Of a DNA stretch of 17,357 bases, positions 1-6,405 are shown piece after piece. Origin of the DNA: Candidatus Brevibacterium intestinigallinarum (GTDB lineage Bacteria > Actinomycetota > Actinomycetes > Actinomycetales > Brevibacteriaceae); NCBI GenBank assembly GCA_019117325.1, contig DWZY01000317.1:1-17357 (forward strand). Reading direction: 5' to 3'. The first letter of the stretch is position 1. Each line of letters starts with the position of its first letter. The notes beneath the pieces were generated by a model. It ran no database searches. It saw only the letters and a list, made by a program, of their open reading frames with translations, and was not told where the DNA came from. The translations under genes were made by a program, and so were the position numbers.

Positions 1-1400
1 TGCCGGCACTCGGCGAGTCCGTCACCGAGGGCACCGTCACCCGCTGGCTCAAGGCCGTCGGCGAGACCGTCGAGGTCGACGAGCCGCTGCTCGAGGTCTC
101 GACCGACAAGGTCGACACCGAGGTTCCCTCCCCCGTCGCCGGAACCGTCCTCGCCCTGTACGCGGAGGAGGACGACGACGTCGAGGTGGGCGGCAAGCTC
201 GCACTCGTGGGATCGGCCGATGCGGCCGCACCCGCGGACGACGCACCTGCTGCGGCACCGGCGGCCGAAGAGTCCGCACCGGAGCCGGAGGCCCCTGCCG
301 CCGAGCCCGAGCCGGAGGCCCCTGCAACCGAGCCGGAGCCCGAGCCGGAGCCCGAGCCACAGCCCCAGAAGGCCGCCCCGGCGGCTGCCGAGGCACCCGC
401 GCAGCAGTCCGCTCCGGCCGCAGCACCCGCGTCCGGCGAGGAGATCGCCGCCAGCGTGGCCGGCAGCAACGCCGCCTACGTCACGCCGCTCGTGCGCAAG
501 CTCGCCAAGCAGAAGGGCGTCGACCTGTCGTCGCTCACCGGCACCGGCGTGGGCGGGCGCATCCGCAAGCAGGACGTGCTCAACGCTGCGACATCGCCGG
601 CCCCCGTGAGCGGTGACGGTGCGGCTGCGGCCTCTCAGGGACCGCGCGTCGTGGAACTGTCGGAGGAGGCGAAGAAGCTGCGCGGCTCCACGCAGAAGGC
701 CTCGCGCATCCGTCAGACGATCGCGAAGCGCATGCGCGAGTCGCTGCAGAACACCTCGCAGCTCACGCAGGTCACCGAGGTCGACGTCACGCCGATCGCG
801 GTCCTGCGGAAGTCGACGAAGGACGCCTTCCAGCAGAAGCACGGCGTGAAGCTCACGTACCTGCCGTTCTTCATCAAGGCGGTCATCGAGGCGCTGCAGA
901 TCCACCCGGAGATGAATGCGCAGCTGTCCGAGGACGGCAAGCAGATCGAGTACTTCGATCACGAGCACATCGGCATCGCGGTCGACACACCGCGCGGTCT
1001 GCTGGTCCCGGTCATCAAGGACGCCGGGTCCCTGTCGATCGCCGGAATCTCGAAGGCGATCGACGACCTGGCCGACCGCACGCGGAACAACCAGATCAAG
1101 CCGGACGAGCTGTCGGGCGGAACCTTCTCCGTCACGAACATCGGCAGCTTCGGCGCGATCATGGACACCCCGATCATCAACTACCCGCAGTCCGGCATCC
1201 TGGGCGTGGGCACGATCGTGCGGCGTCCGATGGTGGTGCCCGCCGCGGACGGCAGCGAGTCGGTGGCCATCCGCGACATGGTGTACCTGCCGCTCACCTA
1301 CAACCACGAGCTGGTGGACGGTGCGGATGCGGGTCGCTTCCTCAAGACGATCCGCGAGCGTCTGCAGGAGGGCGACTTCGAGGGCGACCTCGAGCTCTGA
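1..1400 (+). CDS. dlaT: Dihydrolipoamide acyltransferase (E2 of 2-oxoacid dehydrogenase complex), 5' truncated
   Basis: This is the E2 core of a 2-oxoacid dehydrogenase complex; it passes acyl groups from E1 to CoA on a swinging lipoyl arm. The frame is open from base 3 (PALGESVTEG), giving 465 visible residues; only the extreme N-terminus, or an additional upstream lipoyl domain, is missing. Domains in order: a lipoyl domain at visible residues 1-75 with the lipoyl lysine in STDKVDTE (codon 108-110); a long Ala/Pro/Glu linker; a peripheral subunit-binding domain near residues 159-196 (YVTPLVRKLAKQ); and the acyltransferase catalytic domain from about 235 to the end. The catalytic His and Asp are present (H435, D439), but the usual DHRxxDG motif reads NHELVDG. 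Actinobacterial genes of this type are often named sucB, while the M. tuberculosis counterpart DlaT serves pyruvate dehydrogenase, so the substrate is not certain. The lipB and lipA genes downstream supply its cofactor. Confidence 0.95.
   Translation, partial: PALGESVTEGTVTRWLKAVGETVEVDEPLLEVSTDKVDTEVPSPVAGTVLALYAEEDDDVEVGGKLALVGSADAAAPADDAPAAAPAAEESAPEPEAPAAEPEPEAPATEPEPEPEPEPQPQKAAPAAAEAPAQQSAPAAAPASGEEIAASVAGSNAAYVTPLVRKLAKQKGVDLSSLTGTGVGGRIRKQDVLNAATSPAPVSGDGAAAASQGPRVVELSEEAKKLRGSTQKASRIRQTIAKRMRESLQNTSQLTQVTEVDVTPIAVLRKSTKDAFQQKHGVKLTYLPFFIKAVIEALQIHPEMNAQLSEDGKQIEYFDHEHIGIAVDTPRGLLVPVIKDAGSLSIAGISKAIDDLADRTRNNQIKPDELSGGTFSVTNIGSFGAIMDTPIINYPQSGILGVGTIVRRPMVVPAADGSESVAIRDMVYLPLTYNHELVDGADAGRFLKTIRERLQEGDFEGDLEL
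281..369 (+). repeat. Glu-Pro / Ala-Pro low-complexity linker in E2
   Basis: Degenerate GAG-CC(G/C) codon repeats encode runs such as EPEPEAPA followed by EPEPEPEPEP and then QPQ. The stretch forms the flexible swinging arm between the lipoyl and subunit-binding domains of E2. The repetition could let the arm length vary between strains by slippage. Confidence 0.75.
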
Positions 1401-1446
1401 TGCGGAACTCCGCGCAGTCGTGAGCCCCTGAGGCTCGGCCTGTGAC

Positions 1447-1482
1447 AGCGGGGCGGTGGACCTGATGGTCCACCGCCCCGCT
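1447..1482. terminator. Hairpin terminator between dlaT and the converging kinase-like gene
   Basis: A perfect inverted repeat, GCGGGGCGGTGGACC at 1448-1462 and its exact complement at 1467-1481, flanks a TGAT loop, and one more A-T pair closes the base. It lies 47 bp after the dlaT stop and 24 bp from the stop of the minus-strand gene, so it can serve both. There is no real U tract, as is common for actinobacterial terminator-like hairpins. Confidence 0.8.
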
Positions 1483-1505
1483 TCGCTGTCTGCCACCGGT
1501 GCCAC

Positions 1506-2906
1506 TCATGCGGGGGCGTGCTCGACGCTGTGCACGAGCCACCCGCTGTCCGCGCGCTCGAGCAGGAAGATGACCGGGACCCCCGGCTCCCCCTCCGTCA
1601 CCATCGTCGCCCCCACAGCCGCGCGCGCACCGTCGTCCTCCGCGTCGCCGCCGGGTGCTTCCAGCACCTCGATCTCCGTCAGCTCGAGCGCGCGCGGTGA
1701 CGGACAGGCGGCTGCGCAGGCAGCGAGCAGCATCGTCGCATCGGCGGCCGCGGCCGGAGACCCGGGGACGGTCAGGGCGCTCAGGGCCTCACGGTCCCCC
1801 TCCGCGATCGCGAGGGCCCGCTCCCGGCTCAGCGCCACGACGGCGCTCGCGGGATCCGCGGAGTCCTCCGTGGGCACGATCGCACCGTCCGTCGCATCGG
1901 ATCCAGCCACAGGTCCGGTCGTCGCACCGGTGCGGAGAGACTCCGCTTGCGGATCGATCGCGTCCGCGCCGGTCAGAGACCGGATCATGAGGATGATCCC
2001 GCAGCAGACTCCGATGCCCGCGGCGAGGACGACGATCTGCCGACCCCGCCCCCTGCCCGGACTCCGCGACCGATCGCGGCCCGCGCGCGTCGACGGCCGG
2101 CGTCGCTCGCGTCGGCGCTCTCTCCTGACTGAGTCTCCCGCGCTCGACGGTGCGGCCTCGGCACCCCTCCCCGCCCGCGGAACACCGCGCAGCTCCCGCA
2201 CGAGGTCCCCACCCAGCGTGGCGGTCGGCGCCGCGTCCTCGGAGACACCCGGCTCCGCCGGAAGGAAGCCGCGATCCCGCGACGGCCCCAGCGCGCAGAT
2301 GCGCGCACGGATGCTGTGGGGCTCCATGTGCCCCGCCGTGTCCTCGAGCAGGTCGGTGACGAGCCGGGCCACATCCGACGGGACCTCGGGGGCGGTGAGT
2401 TCCAGCGGGACGCCGGTCTCCTCCCAGGTCCGCCCTGTCAATGCCAGATGCAGGATCTCGCCCAGTTCCGCGCTGTCGGTGCGAGCTGCCGCCGCCCGCA
2501 GCCGGCCCGGCAGCAGGACGACCGCGCCGTCCGCATCCAGAGCGAGAGCCCGACGCGTGACACGCGAGGTGCCCGGTGGTGCGGCCGGTGCCGCGGTGAG
2601 CAGCTCGAGCGCCTCGTCGAGCAGCCCCAGTGCCAGGGGCGGTGCCATTCCTCCGCGCACGCGCAGCGCCGGGTCGAGGAGTCCCCCTGCGCACCGCGGG
2701 ACCAGAAGGCCTTCACGATCGTGCACCCGTCCCGCCGCCGCGCTGGGGAAGCCGTGCAGCTCCTCCGCCACGTCGGTCCCCGGCTGATCAGGCGTGATGA
2801 ACCACCGGGTCGACCTGTCCGCGCGGACGCGGATGATCCCGTCATCGATCGCGGCCTCGTGCGTCCACTGCGCGCCCGTGCCGTGCTCCCGTGCGTGTGC
2901 GCTCAT
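1506..2906 (-). CDS. Single-pass membrane protein with degenerate kinase-like cytoplasmic domain
   Basis: A 466-residue protein with no name I recognise. I chose the ATG at 2906 because GGAGA lies about 6 nt upstream; the frame stays open upstream but without a comparable site. Residues 91-205 read like the C-lobe of a Hanks-type kinase: ALALDADGAVVLLPG at 120-134 sits where the catalytic loop and DFG would be, SAELGEILHLALTGR at 145-159 resembles the DxxxLGxxLxxxLTGR helix, and APEVPSDVARLVTDLLED at 172-189 resembles the last kinase helices. No HRD or DFG motif remains, so it should be catalytically dead if it is a kinase fold. An Arg-rich stretch (about 259-290) precedes one membrane helix (291-308), giving a cytoplasmic N-terminus and an outer domain (309-466) with Cys396 and Cys401 that ends like a small secreted beta/alpha domain. 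The gene is not part of the corresponding M. tuberculosis block. The coding call is firm; the pseudokinase reading is inference from pattern. Confidence 0.82.
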   Translation of the reverse strand: MSAHAREHGTGAQWTHEAAIDDGIIRVRADRSTRWFITPDQPGTDVAEELHGFPSAAAGRVHDREGLLVPRCAGGLLDPALRVRGGMAPPLALGLLDEALELLTAAPAAPPGTSRVTRRALALDADGAVVLLPGRLRAAAARTDSAELGEILHLALTGRTWEETGVPLELTAPEVPSDVARLVTDLLEDTAGHMEPHSIRARICALGPSRDRGFLPAEPGVSEDAAPTATLGGDLVRELRGVPRAGRGAEAAPSSAGDSVRRERRRERRRPSTRAGRDRSRSPGRGRGRQIVVLAAGIGVCCGIILMIRSLTGADAIDPQAESLRTGATTGPVAGSDATDGAIVPTEDSADPASAVVALSRERALAIAEGDREALSALTVPGSPAAAADATMLLAACAAACPSPRALELTEIEVLEAPGGDAEDDGARAAVGATMVTEGEPGVPVIFLLERADSGWLVHSVEHAPA

Positions 2907-3007
2907 CGCCGTCTCCGTCCTCGTCGGATGATGCTCGCTCACGAGTGTGGCACGAATGCGCATGTGAGGAGTGCTCGGTGTCGTTTCCTGTGGATAGATG
3001 TGTTTCA

Positions 3008-3043
3008 GCGTGCAACTCGGGGGGCGTGTTACGGATTGCACGC
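3008..3043. repeat. 8-bp inverted repeat upstream of lipB
   Basis: GCGTGCAA at 3008-3015 and its exact complement TTGCACGC at 3036-3043 are separated by 20 nt. They lie in the 180-bp divergent gap between the kinase-like gene and lipB, ending 30 bp before the proposed lipB -10 element. The spacing would place both arms on a similar face of the helix, so an operator is possible. I recognise no regulator for this sequence. The rest of the gap holds nothing I can name. Confidence 0.4.
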
Positions 3044-3073
3044 ATCAAGCCCGGCCCGGCCGTGCCCCGGCGA

Positions 3074-3079
3074 TACAGT
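3074..3079 (+). promoter_or_regulatory. -10 element for leaderless lipB transcript
   Basis: TACAGT fits the TANNNT consensus and ends 7 nt before the lipB ATG, so transcription would begin at or beside the A of the start codon. No Shine-Dalgarno sequence precedes the ATG, which agrees with leaderless translation. No convincing -35 hexamer is visible at 16-18 bp spacing. Confidence 0.55.
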
Positions 3080-3086
3080 GGGACGC

Positions 3087-3725
3087 ATGGTCTTCACCGT
3101 CGAACGCCTCGGCTTCGCGCCCGACCTCGTCGACTACCAGCAGGCCTGGGAGCTCCAGACCCGCCTCCACGACGGGATCGTCCGCGACGAGCGACCCAGC
3201 ACCCTCCTCCTCCTCGAGCACGAGTCCGTCTTCACCGCCGGCAAGCGCACGGAGGACCACGAGCGGCCCGCTGACGGCACGCCCGTCATCGACGTGGACC
3301 GGGGCGGGAAGATCACCTGGCACGGACCCGGACAGCTCGTCGCCTACCTCCTCTACCGGCTGAATGATCCCAAGGAGGTCCGCCTCTTCGTCACCCAGAT
3401 CGAGACCGCGCTCATCGCGCTCCTCGCCGAGCACGGCATCACCGCGCACACGATCGAGGACCGCGCCGGCGTCTGGCTCCACGCGGACGAGACGGGCCCC
3501 ACGCGCAAGATCGCAGCCATCGGCATCCGCATCCACGACGGCGTCACGATGCACGGGCTGGCCCTCAACTGCTCGAATGCCCCGGACGGCTTCGACTCGA
3601 TCATCCCCTGCGGCATCGCGGACGCCGGCCTCACGTCGATGTCGCGCGAGCTGGGTCGGGACATCTCACCCGCGGATGTCGCGGATCGACTCGCAGACCT
3701 GCTCCAGACGCACATCACCGCCTGA
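3087..3725 (+). CDS. lipB: Octanoyl-[acyl carrier protein]:protein N-octanoyltransferase LipB
   Basis: LipB moves an octanoyl group from acyl carrier protein to the lipoyl-domain lysine of E2 and related proteins, the first step of cytoplasmic lipoate synthesis. The 212-residue length is normal for the family. The substrate-pocket motif RGGKITWHGPGQL is present, the conserved lysine is K141 in RKIAAIGIRI, and the acyl-carrying cysteine is C175 in IIPCGI. The frame is open far upstream, but family alignment and the -10 element placed just before it support the ATG at 3087 (MVFTVERLGF). lipA follows after 39 nt, and the lipoylated E2 gene lies upstream, so the neighbourhood forms a lipoylation unit. 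Confidence 0.96.
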   Translation: MVFTVERLGFAPDLVDYQQAWELQTRLHDGIVRDERPSTLLLLEHESVFTAGKRTEDHERPADGTPVIDVDRGGKITWHGPGQLVAYLLYRLNDPKEVRLFVTQIETALIALLAEHGITAHTIEDRAGVWLHADETGPTRKIAAIGIRIHDGVTMHGLALNCSNAPDGFDSIIPCGIADAGLTSMSRELGRDISPADVADRLADLLQTHITA

Positions 3726-3764
3726 GACCCTCTCTCCCCCATCACGACACACGAAGGGATGCCC

Positions 3765-4808
3765 GTGGCACTCGCACCTGAAGGCCGGAAGCTCCTCCGC
3801 ATCGAAGCCCGCAACTCGCAGACCCCGATCGAGCAGAAGCCCGAGTGGATCAAGGCGAAGGCGAAGATCGGCCCGGAGTTCACGCAGCTCAAGTCACTGG
3901 TCCGCAGCGCGGGCCTCAACACCGTCTGCGAGGAGGCGGGCTGCCCCAACATCTTCGAGTGCTGGGAGGACCGGGAGGCCACGTTCCTCATCGGTGGCGA
4001 GCAGTGCACCCGCCGCTGCGACTTCTGCCAGATCGACACGGGCAAGCCCGCCGACTTCGATGCGGATGAGCCGCGTCGCGTGGCCGATTCCGTGCGGCAG
4101 ATGGGACTGCGCTACTCGACCGTCACGGGCGTGGCGCGGGACGACCTGGCCGACGGCGGCGCCTGGCTGTACGCAGAGACGGTCCGGAAGATCCACGAGA
4201 TCGAGCATCCGGACGGGATGGGCACGGGCGTCGAGCTGCTGATCCCCGACTTCGACTCGAAGGACGATCAGCTCGCCGAGGTCTTCTCCAGCCGTCCGGA
4301 GGTGCTGGCGCACAACGTCGAGACCGTCCCGCGCATCTTCCGACGGATCCGCCCGGGCTTCCGCTACGAGCGCTCGCTGTCCGTCATCACGAAGGCGCGC
4401 GACGCCGGTCTGGTGACGAAGTCCAACCTCATCCTGGGCATGGGCGAGACGGACGAGGAGATCGTCGAGGCGATGCGCGACCTCAAGGAGGCGGGGACGG
4501 ATCTGCTGACGATCACCCAGTACATGCGCCCGTCGGAGCGCCACCACCCCATCGAGCGCTGGGTGAAGCCCCAGACCTTCGTGGAGCTGCGGGACGAGGC
4601 CGAGAAGATGGGCTTCCTGGGCGTCATGTCCGGTCCGCTGGTCCGCTCGTCGTACCGGGCCGGCAAGCTCTGGGCGGGCGCGATGCGCTCGCGCGGCGAG
4701 GAGATCCCCGCACACCTGGCCCACCTCGACCGCGAGGACGTCCCCGCACGGCAGGAGGCCCAGGCGGTCGTCGACGCCTTCGGTGAGGGCGAAGAGGTAC
4801 ACTACTGA
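3765..4808 (+). CDS. lipA: Lipoyl synthase LipA (radical SAM)
   Basis: LipA inserts two sulfur atoms into the protein-bound octanoyl chain made by LipB, using S-adenosylmethionine and two iron-sulfur clusters. The auxiliary cluster ligands are C55, C60 and C66 (CEEAGCPNIFEC, the C-x4-C-x5-C pattern) and the radical SAM ligands are C81, C85 and C88 (CTRRCDFC). The C-terminal RSSY motif, whose serine contributes to the auxiliary cluster in this family, is also present. An in-frame ATG at 3759 touches the purine run GAAGGG, whereas the GTG at 3765 sits 7 nt from it; I therefore prefer GTG (MALAPEGRKLL, 347 residues), though the ATG remains possible. It is likely cotranscribed with lipB and the DUF4191 gene. 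Confidence 0.96.
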   Translation: MALAPEGRKLLRIEARNSQTPIEQKPEWIKAKAKIGPEFTQLKSLVRSAGLNTVCEEAGCPNIFECWEDREATFLIGGEQCTRRCDFCQIDTGKPADFDADEPRRVADSVRQMGLRYSTVTGVARDDLADGGAWLYAETVRKIHEIEHPDGMGTGVELLIPDFDSKDDQLAEVFSSRPEVLAHNVETVPRIFRRIRPGFRYERSLSVITKARDAGLVTKSNLILGMGETDEEIVEAMRDLKEAGTDLLTITQYMRPSERHHPIERWVKPQTFVELRDEAEKMGFLGVMSGPLVRSSYRAGKLWAGAMRSRGEEIPAHLAHLDREDVPARQEAQAVVDAFGEGEEVHY

Positions 4809-4845
4809 GTTGACCCCTCCCCATCATCCGCACTGAAGCGAGAGC

Positions 4846-5604
4846 ATGTCCACGAACAGCGATACCCCCCGCAAGGGCCTCTTCGGCCGCACCAGGAACA
4901 GGAAGCCGAAGAAGCAGGACGGCCGGATCCAGCAGATGCGCCAGGTCTTCACCCTGGCGCGGAAGCACAACCCCGCCGTCCCGTGGCTGCTGGCCGCTGC
5001 CCTCGTGGGACTCACCGCGATCGGCGTCATCGTGGGCCTGCTCATCGGAGGCGGCGTGCTGGGCACGATCCTCTGGGGCGTCATGGGCCTGATGGGCGGC
5101 GTCCTCCTCGCGATGTTCCTCCTGGGACGCTTCGCAGAGACCGCGGCCTTCGACCAGATGCGCGGTCAGCCTGGTGCGATCGGAGCCGTGCTGGGCACGG
5201 CCCGCCGCGGGTGGCTCATGGAGGATCAGCCCATCGCTGTCGACCCGCGCACGCAGGAGATGGTCTTCCGGACCACCGGCCGCGGCGGTGTCGTCCTCGT
5301 GGGCGAGGGACGCAGCCGGCACAAGGTCGCGAAGCTCCTGGAGAAGGAGGCCCGCCGCCACGAGAAGATCGTCAAGGGCGTGCCGGTCCACACCTTCCAG
5401 GGCGGAGAGGGCACCGATCAGGTGCCGATGGAGAACATCACCAAGACCCTCTACAAGTACCCGCGCAAGCTGAACAAGGCGGAGATCCTGGCTGTGCGCA
5501 ACCGCCTCACCGGCATCGGGTCCATGACCTCGCGCCCGCCGATCCCCAAGGGGATCGACCCCAACCGCATGCGCCCCGATCGGCGCGCCCTGCGCGGTCG
5601 CTGA
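4846..5604 (+). CDS. DUF4191 family membrane protein
   Basis: A 252-residue protein of the actinobacterial DUF4191 family, whose members regularly follow lipA (Rv2219 in M. tuberculosis). The N-terminus is basic and cytoplasmic (KGLFGRTRNRKPKK). Two adjacent membrane helices lie at about 44-66 and 70-94, followed by a soluble cytoplasmic domain with GWLMEDQPIAVDPRTQEMVF and an Arg-rich tail. The start at 4846 is preceded by a purine-rich stretch (AGCGAGAG). It begins 37 nt after lipA and is probably the last gene of the lipB operon, since a strong hairpin follows. The family has no established function that I know of; a link to lipoylation rests only on gene order. Confidence 0.88.
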   Translation: MSTNSDTPRKGLFGRTRNRKPKKQDGRIQQMRQVFTLARKHNPAVPWLLAAALVGLTAIGVIVGLLIGGGVLGTILWGVMGLMGGVLLAMFLLGRFAETAAFDQMRGQPGAIGAVLGTARRGWLMEDQPIAVDPRTQEMVFRTTGRGGVVLVGEGRSRHKVAKLLEKEARRHEKIVKGVPVHTFQGGEGTDQVPMENITKTLYKYPRKLNKAEILAVRNRLTGIGSMTSRPPIPKGIDPNRMRPDRRALRGR

Positions 5605-5625
5605 TCCCGCTGAGGGCGGATGGAC

Positions 5626-5661
5626 GACGCGGCGGACTGTCTGTGGACGGTCCGCCGCGTC
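5626..5661. terminator. Hairpin terminator between DUF4191 and RDD genes
   Basis: GACGCGGCGGAC at 5626-5637 pairs perfectly with GTCCGCCGCGTC at 5650-5661 around a 12-nt loop. An outer TGGAC/GTCCA pair at 5621-5625 and 5666-5670 can extend it past a short bulge. It lies between two converging genes and lacks a U tract, so it probably works in both directions. Confidence 0.7.
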
Positions 5662-5689
5662 TGTCGTCCACCGCGTCCTCGCACGTCGT

Positions 5690-6196
5690 CTACCGCGTGC
5701 GGACGACGACCGTCGAGGACGCCTTGTCGTGCAGGCCGCGCCCGTCCGGATCCGTGAGGACGGCCGGGATGACGAGGCACACGAGCAGCGTGCGCACCAG
5801 TGCGCGCAGAGCCCCGACCGCGCCGGTCGACGCCAGGGTGCCCCGGCTGGCCAGGTCGATGACGCCGATGCCCATGATCCAGTGGCCCGGTGTCCGGCCC
5901 AGCAGCCACACGCACACCAGGTAGAGGACGACGAAGGTCGTCTGGATCGCGACGTTCATGAGCATGACGTCCGCGTCGACGATGAGGTTCGCGACCATGA
6001 GTGCGATCGCCCAGTCGATCGCGATGCCGCCCACGCGGCGCAGCATCGAGGCGATCGAACCGGGCCCGGTCTCCGGAAGTCCCAGCCGCTGCCCCTGCCA
6101 GACCCCGTCCGGCAGGGTGGGTCCCGTCAGCCATTCCGACCTGTCGGGCCTGGACGACTGCGCGCCGTCCGACCGTTCCTGCTTGTCTGCGACCAT
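5690..6196 (-). CDS. RDD family membrane protein
   Basis: A 168-residue protein with three predicted membrane helices at about 56-73, 79-99 and 130-148. Family marks are RRVGGIAIDW at 53-62 (the Arg and Asp of the RDD name), GRTPGHWIMGI at 100-110 and the closing DGRGLHDKASSTVVV. The soluble N-terminal 50 residues are polar and low in complexity. I place the start at the ATG at 6196 (MVADKQERSD), 7 nt after a -10 element; an in-frame GTG at 6202 lies almost on that element and is unlikely. The same gene lies beside glnA1 in M. tuberculosis (Rv2219A), but there it is not known to have a defined role. Its function is unknown; some RDD proteins act in ion or solute transport. Confidence 0.88.
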   Translation of the reverse strand: MVADKQERSDGAQSSRPDRSEWLTGPTLPDGVWQGQRLGLPETGPGSIASMLRRVGGIAIDWAIALMVANLIVDADVMLMNVAIQTTFVVLYLVCVWLLGRTPGHWIMGIGVIDLASRGTLASTGAVGALRALVRTLLVCLVIPAVLTDPDGRGLHDKASSTVVVRTR

Positions 6197-6203
6197 GCCC
6201 ACC

Positions 6204-6209
6204 AGGCTA
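6204..6209 (-). promoter_or_regulatory. -10 element for leaderless RDD gene transcript
   Basis: On the minus strand TAGCCT stands 7 nt before the ATG at 6196 with no ribosome binding site between. The geometry matches the lipB, mtr and gntR starts in this window. Confidence 0.45.
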
Positions 6210-6242
6210 GTCGATCCGCTTCACGGGGATGGATCCGGTGAT

Positions 6243-6277
6243 GCCACTGTCAGGGGCGCACCGTCACCCTGAGTGGC
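6243..6277. promoter_or_regulatory. Long dyad in the divergent RDD-glnA1 control region
   Basis: GCCACT (6243-6248) then CAGGG (6251-6255) pair with CCCTG (6267-6271) then AGTGGC (6272-6277): 11 pairs with a 2-nt bulge and an 11-nt loop. Both flanking genes point away from it, so it is not a terminator. It sits upstream of the proposed glnA1 -10 element and behind the RDD promoter, a position suited to an operator. It does not resemble the GlnR or AmtR boxes as I know them. Confidence 0.45.
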
Positions 6278-6297
6278 GCCCAGGTTCTGCATGCCGT

Positions 6298-6303
6298 TAA
6301 GAT
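6298..6303 (+). promoter_or_regulatory. Candidate -10 element for glnA1
   Basis: TAAGAT fits TANNNT and is the best such hexamer in the gap upstream of glnA1. It would give a leader of roughly 95 nt. No clear -35 hexamer is found at normal spacing, so the call is tentative. Confidence 0.35.
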
Positions 6304-6393
6304 GGAGTCAACTCGTGCGTCATCCATCACAGCGTCGGTTGTCATGCCGGCCGGGCGGGTGGGGACCGGAGCGCCACACACACCATCGAACTC

Positions 6394-6400
6394 AGGAGAG
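6394..6400 (+). promoter_or_regulatory. Ribosome binding site that fixes the glnA1 start
   Basis: AGGAGAG lies 5 nt before the GTG at 6406. The alternative in-frame GTG at 6400 overlaps this sequence, so it could not use it. Confidence 0.7.
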
Positions 6401-6405
6401 TGCGA

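Noticed and set aside
281..369. Repeat array as a possible CRISPR or mobile-element remnant
   Set aside because: The repeats are in frame and encode the known Pro/Glu linker of E2; there are no spacers and no inverted ends.
3036..3041. TTGCAC as the -35 element of lipB
   Set aside because: It lies 32 bp from the -10 hexamer, far beyond the usual 16-18 bp; it is better explained as part of the inverted repeat.
2316..3086. In-frame N-terminal extension of lipB of more than 250 codons
   Set aside because: The extension is antisense to the kinase-like gene and Arg-rich; LipB of normal length begins at 3087 with its own -10 element.
6400..6405. GTG at 6400 as the glnA1 start
   Set aside because: It overlaps the AGGAGAG site that correctly spaces the GTG at 6406, and the latter gives a length typical for the family.
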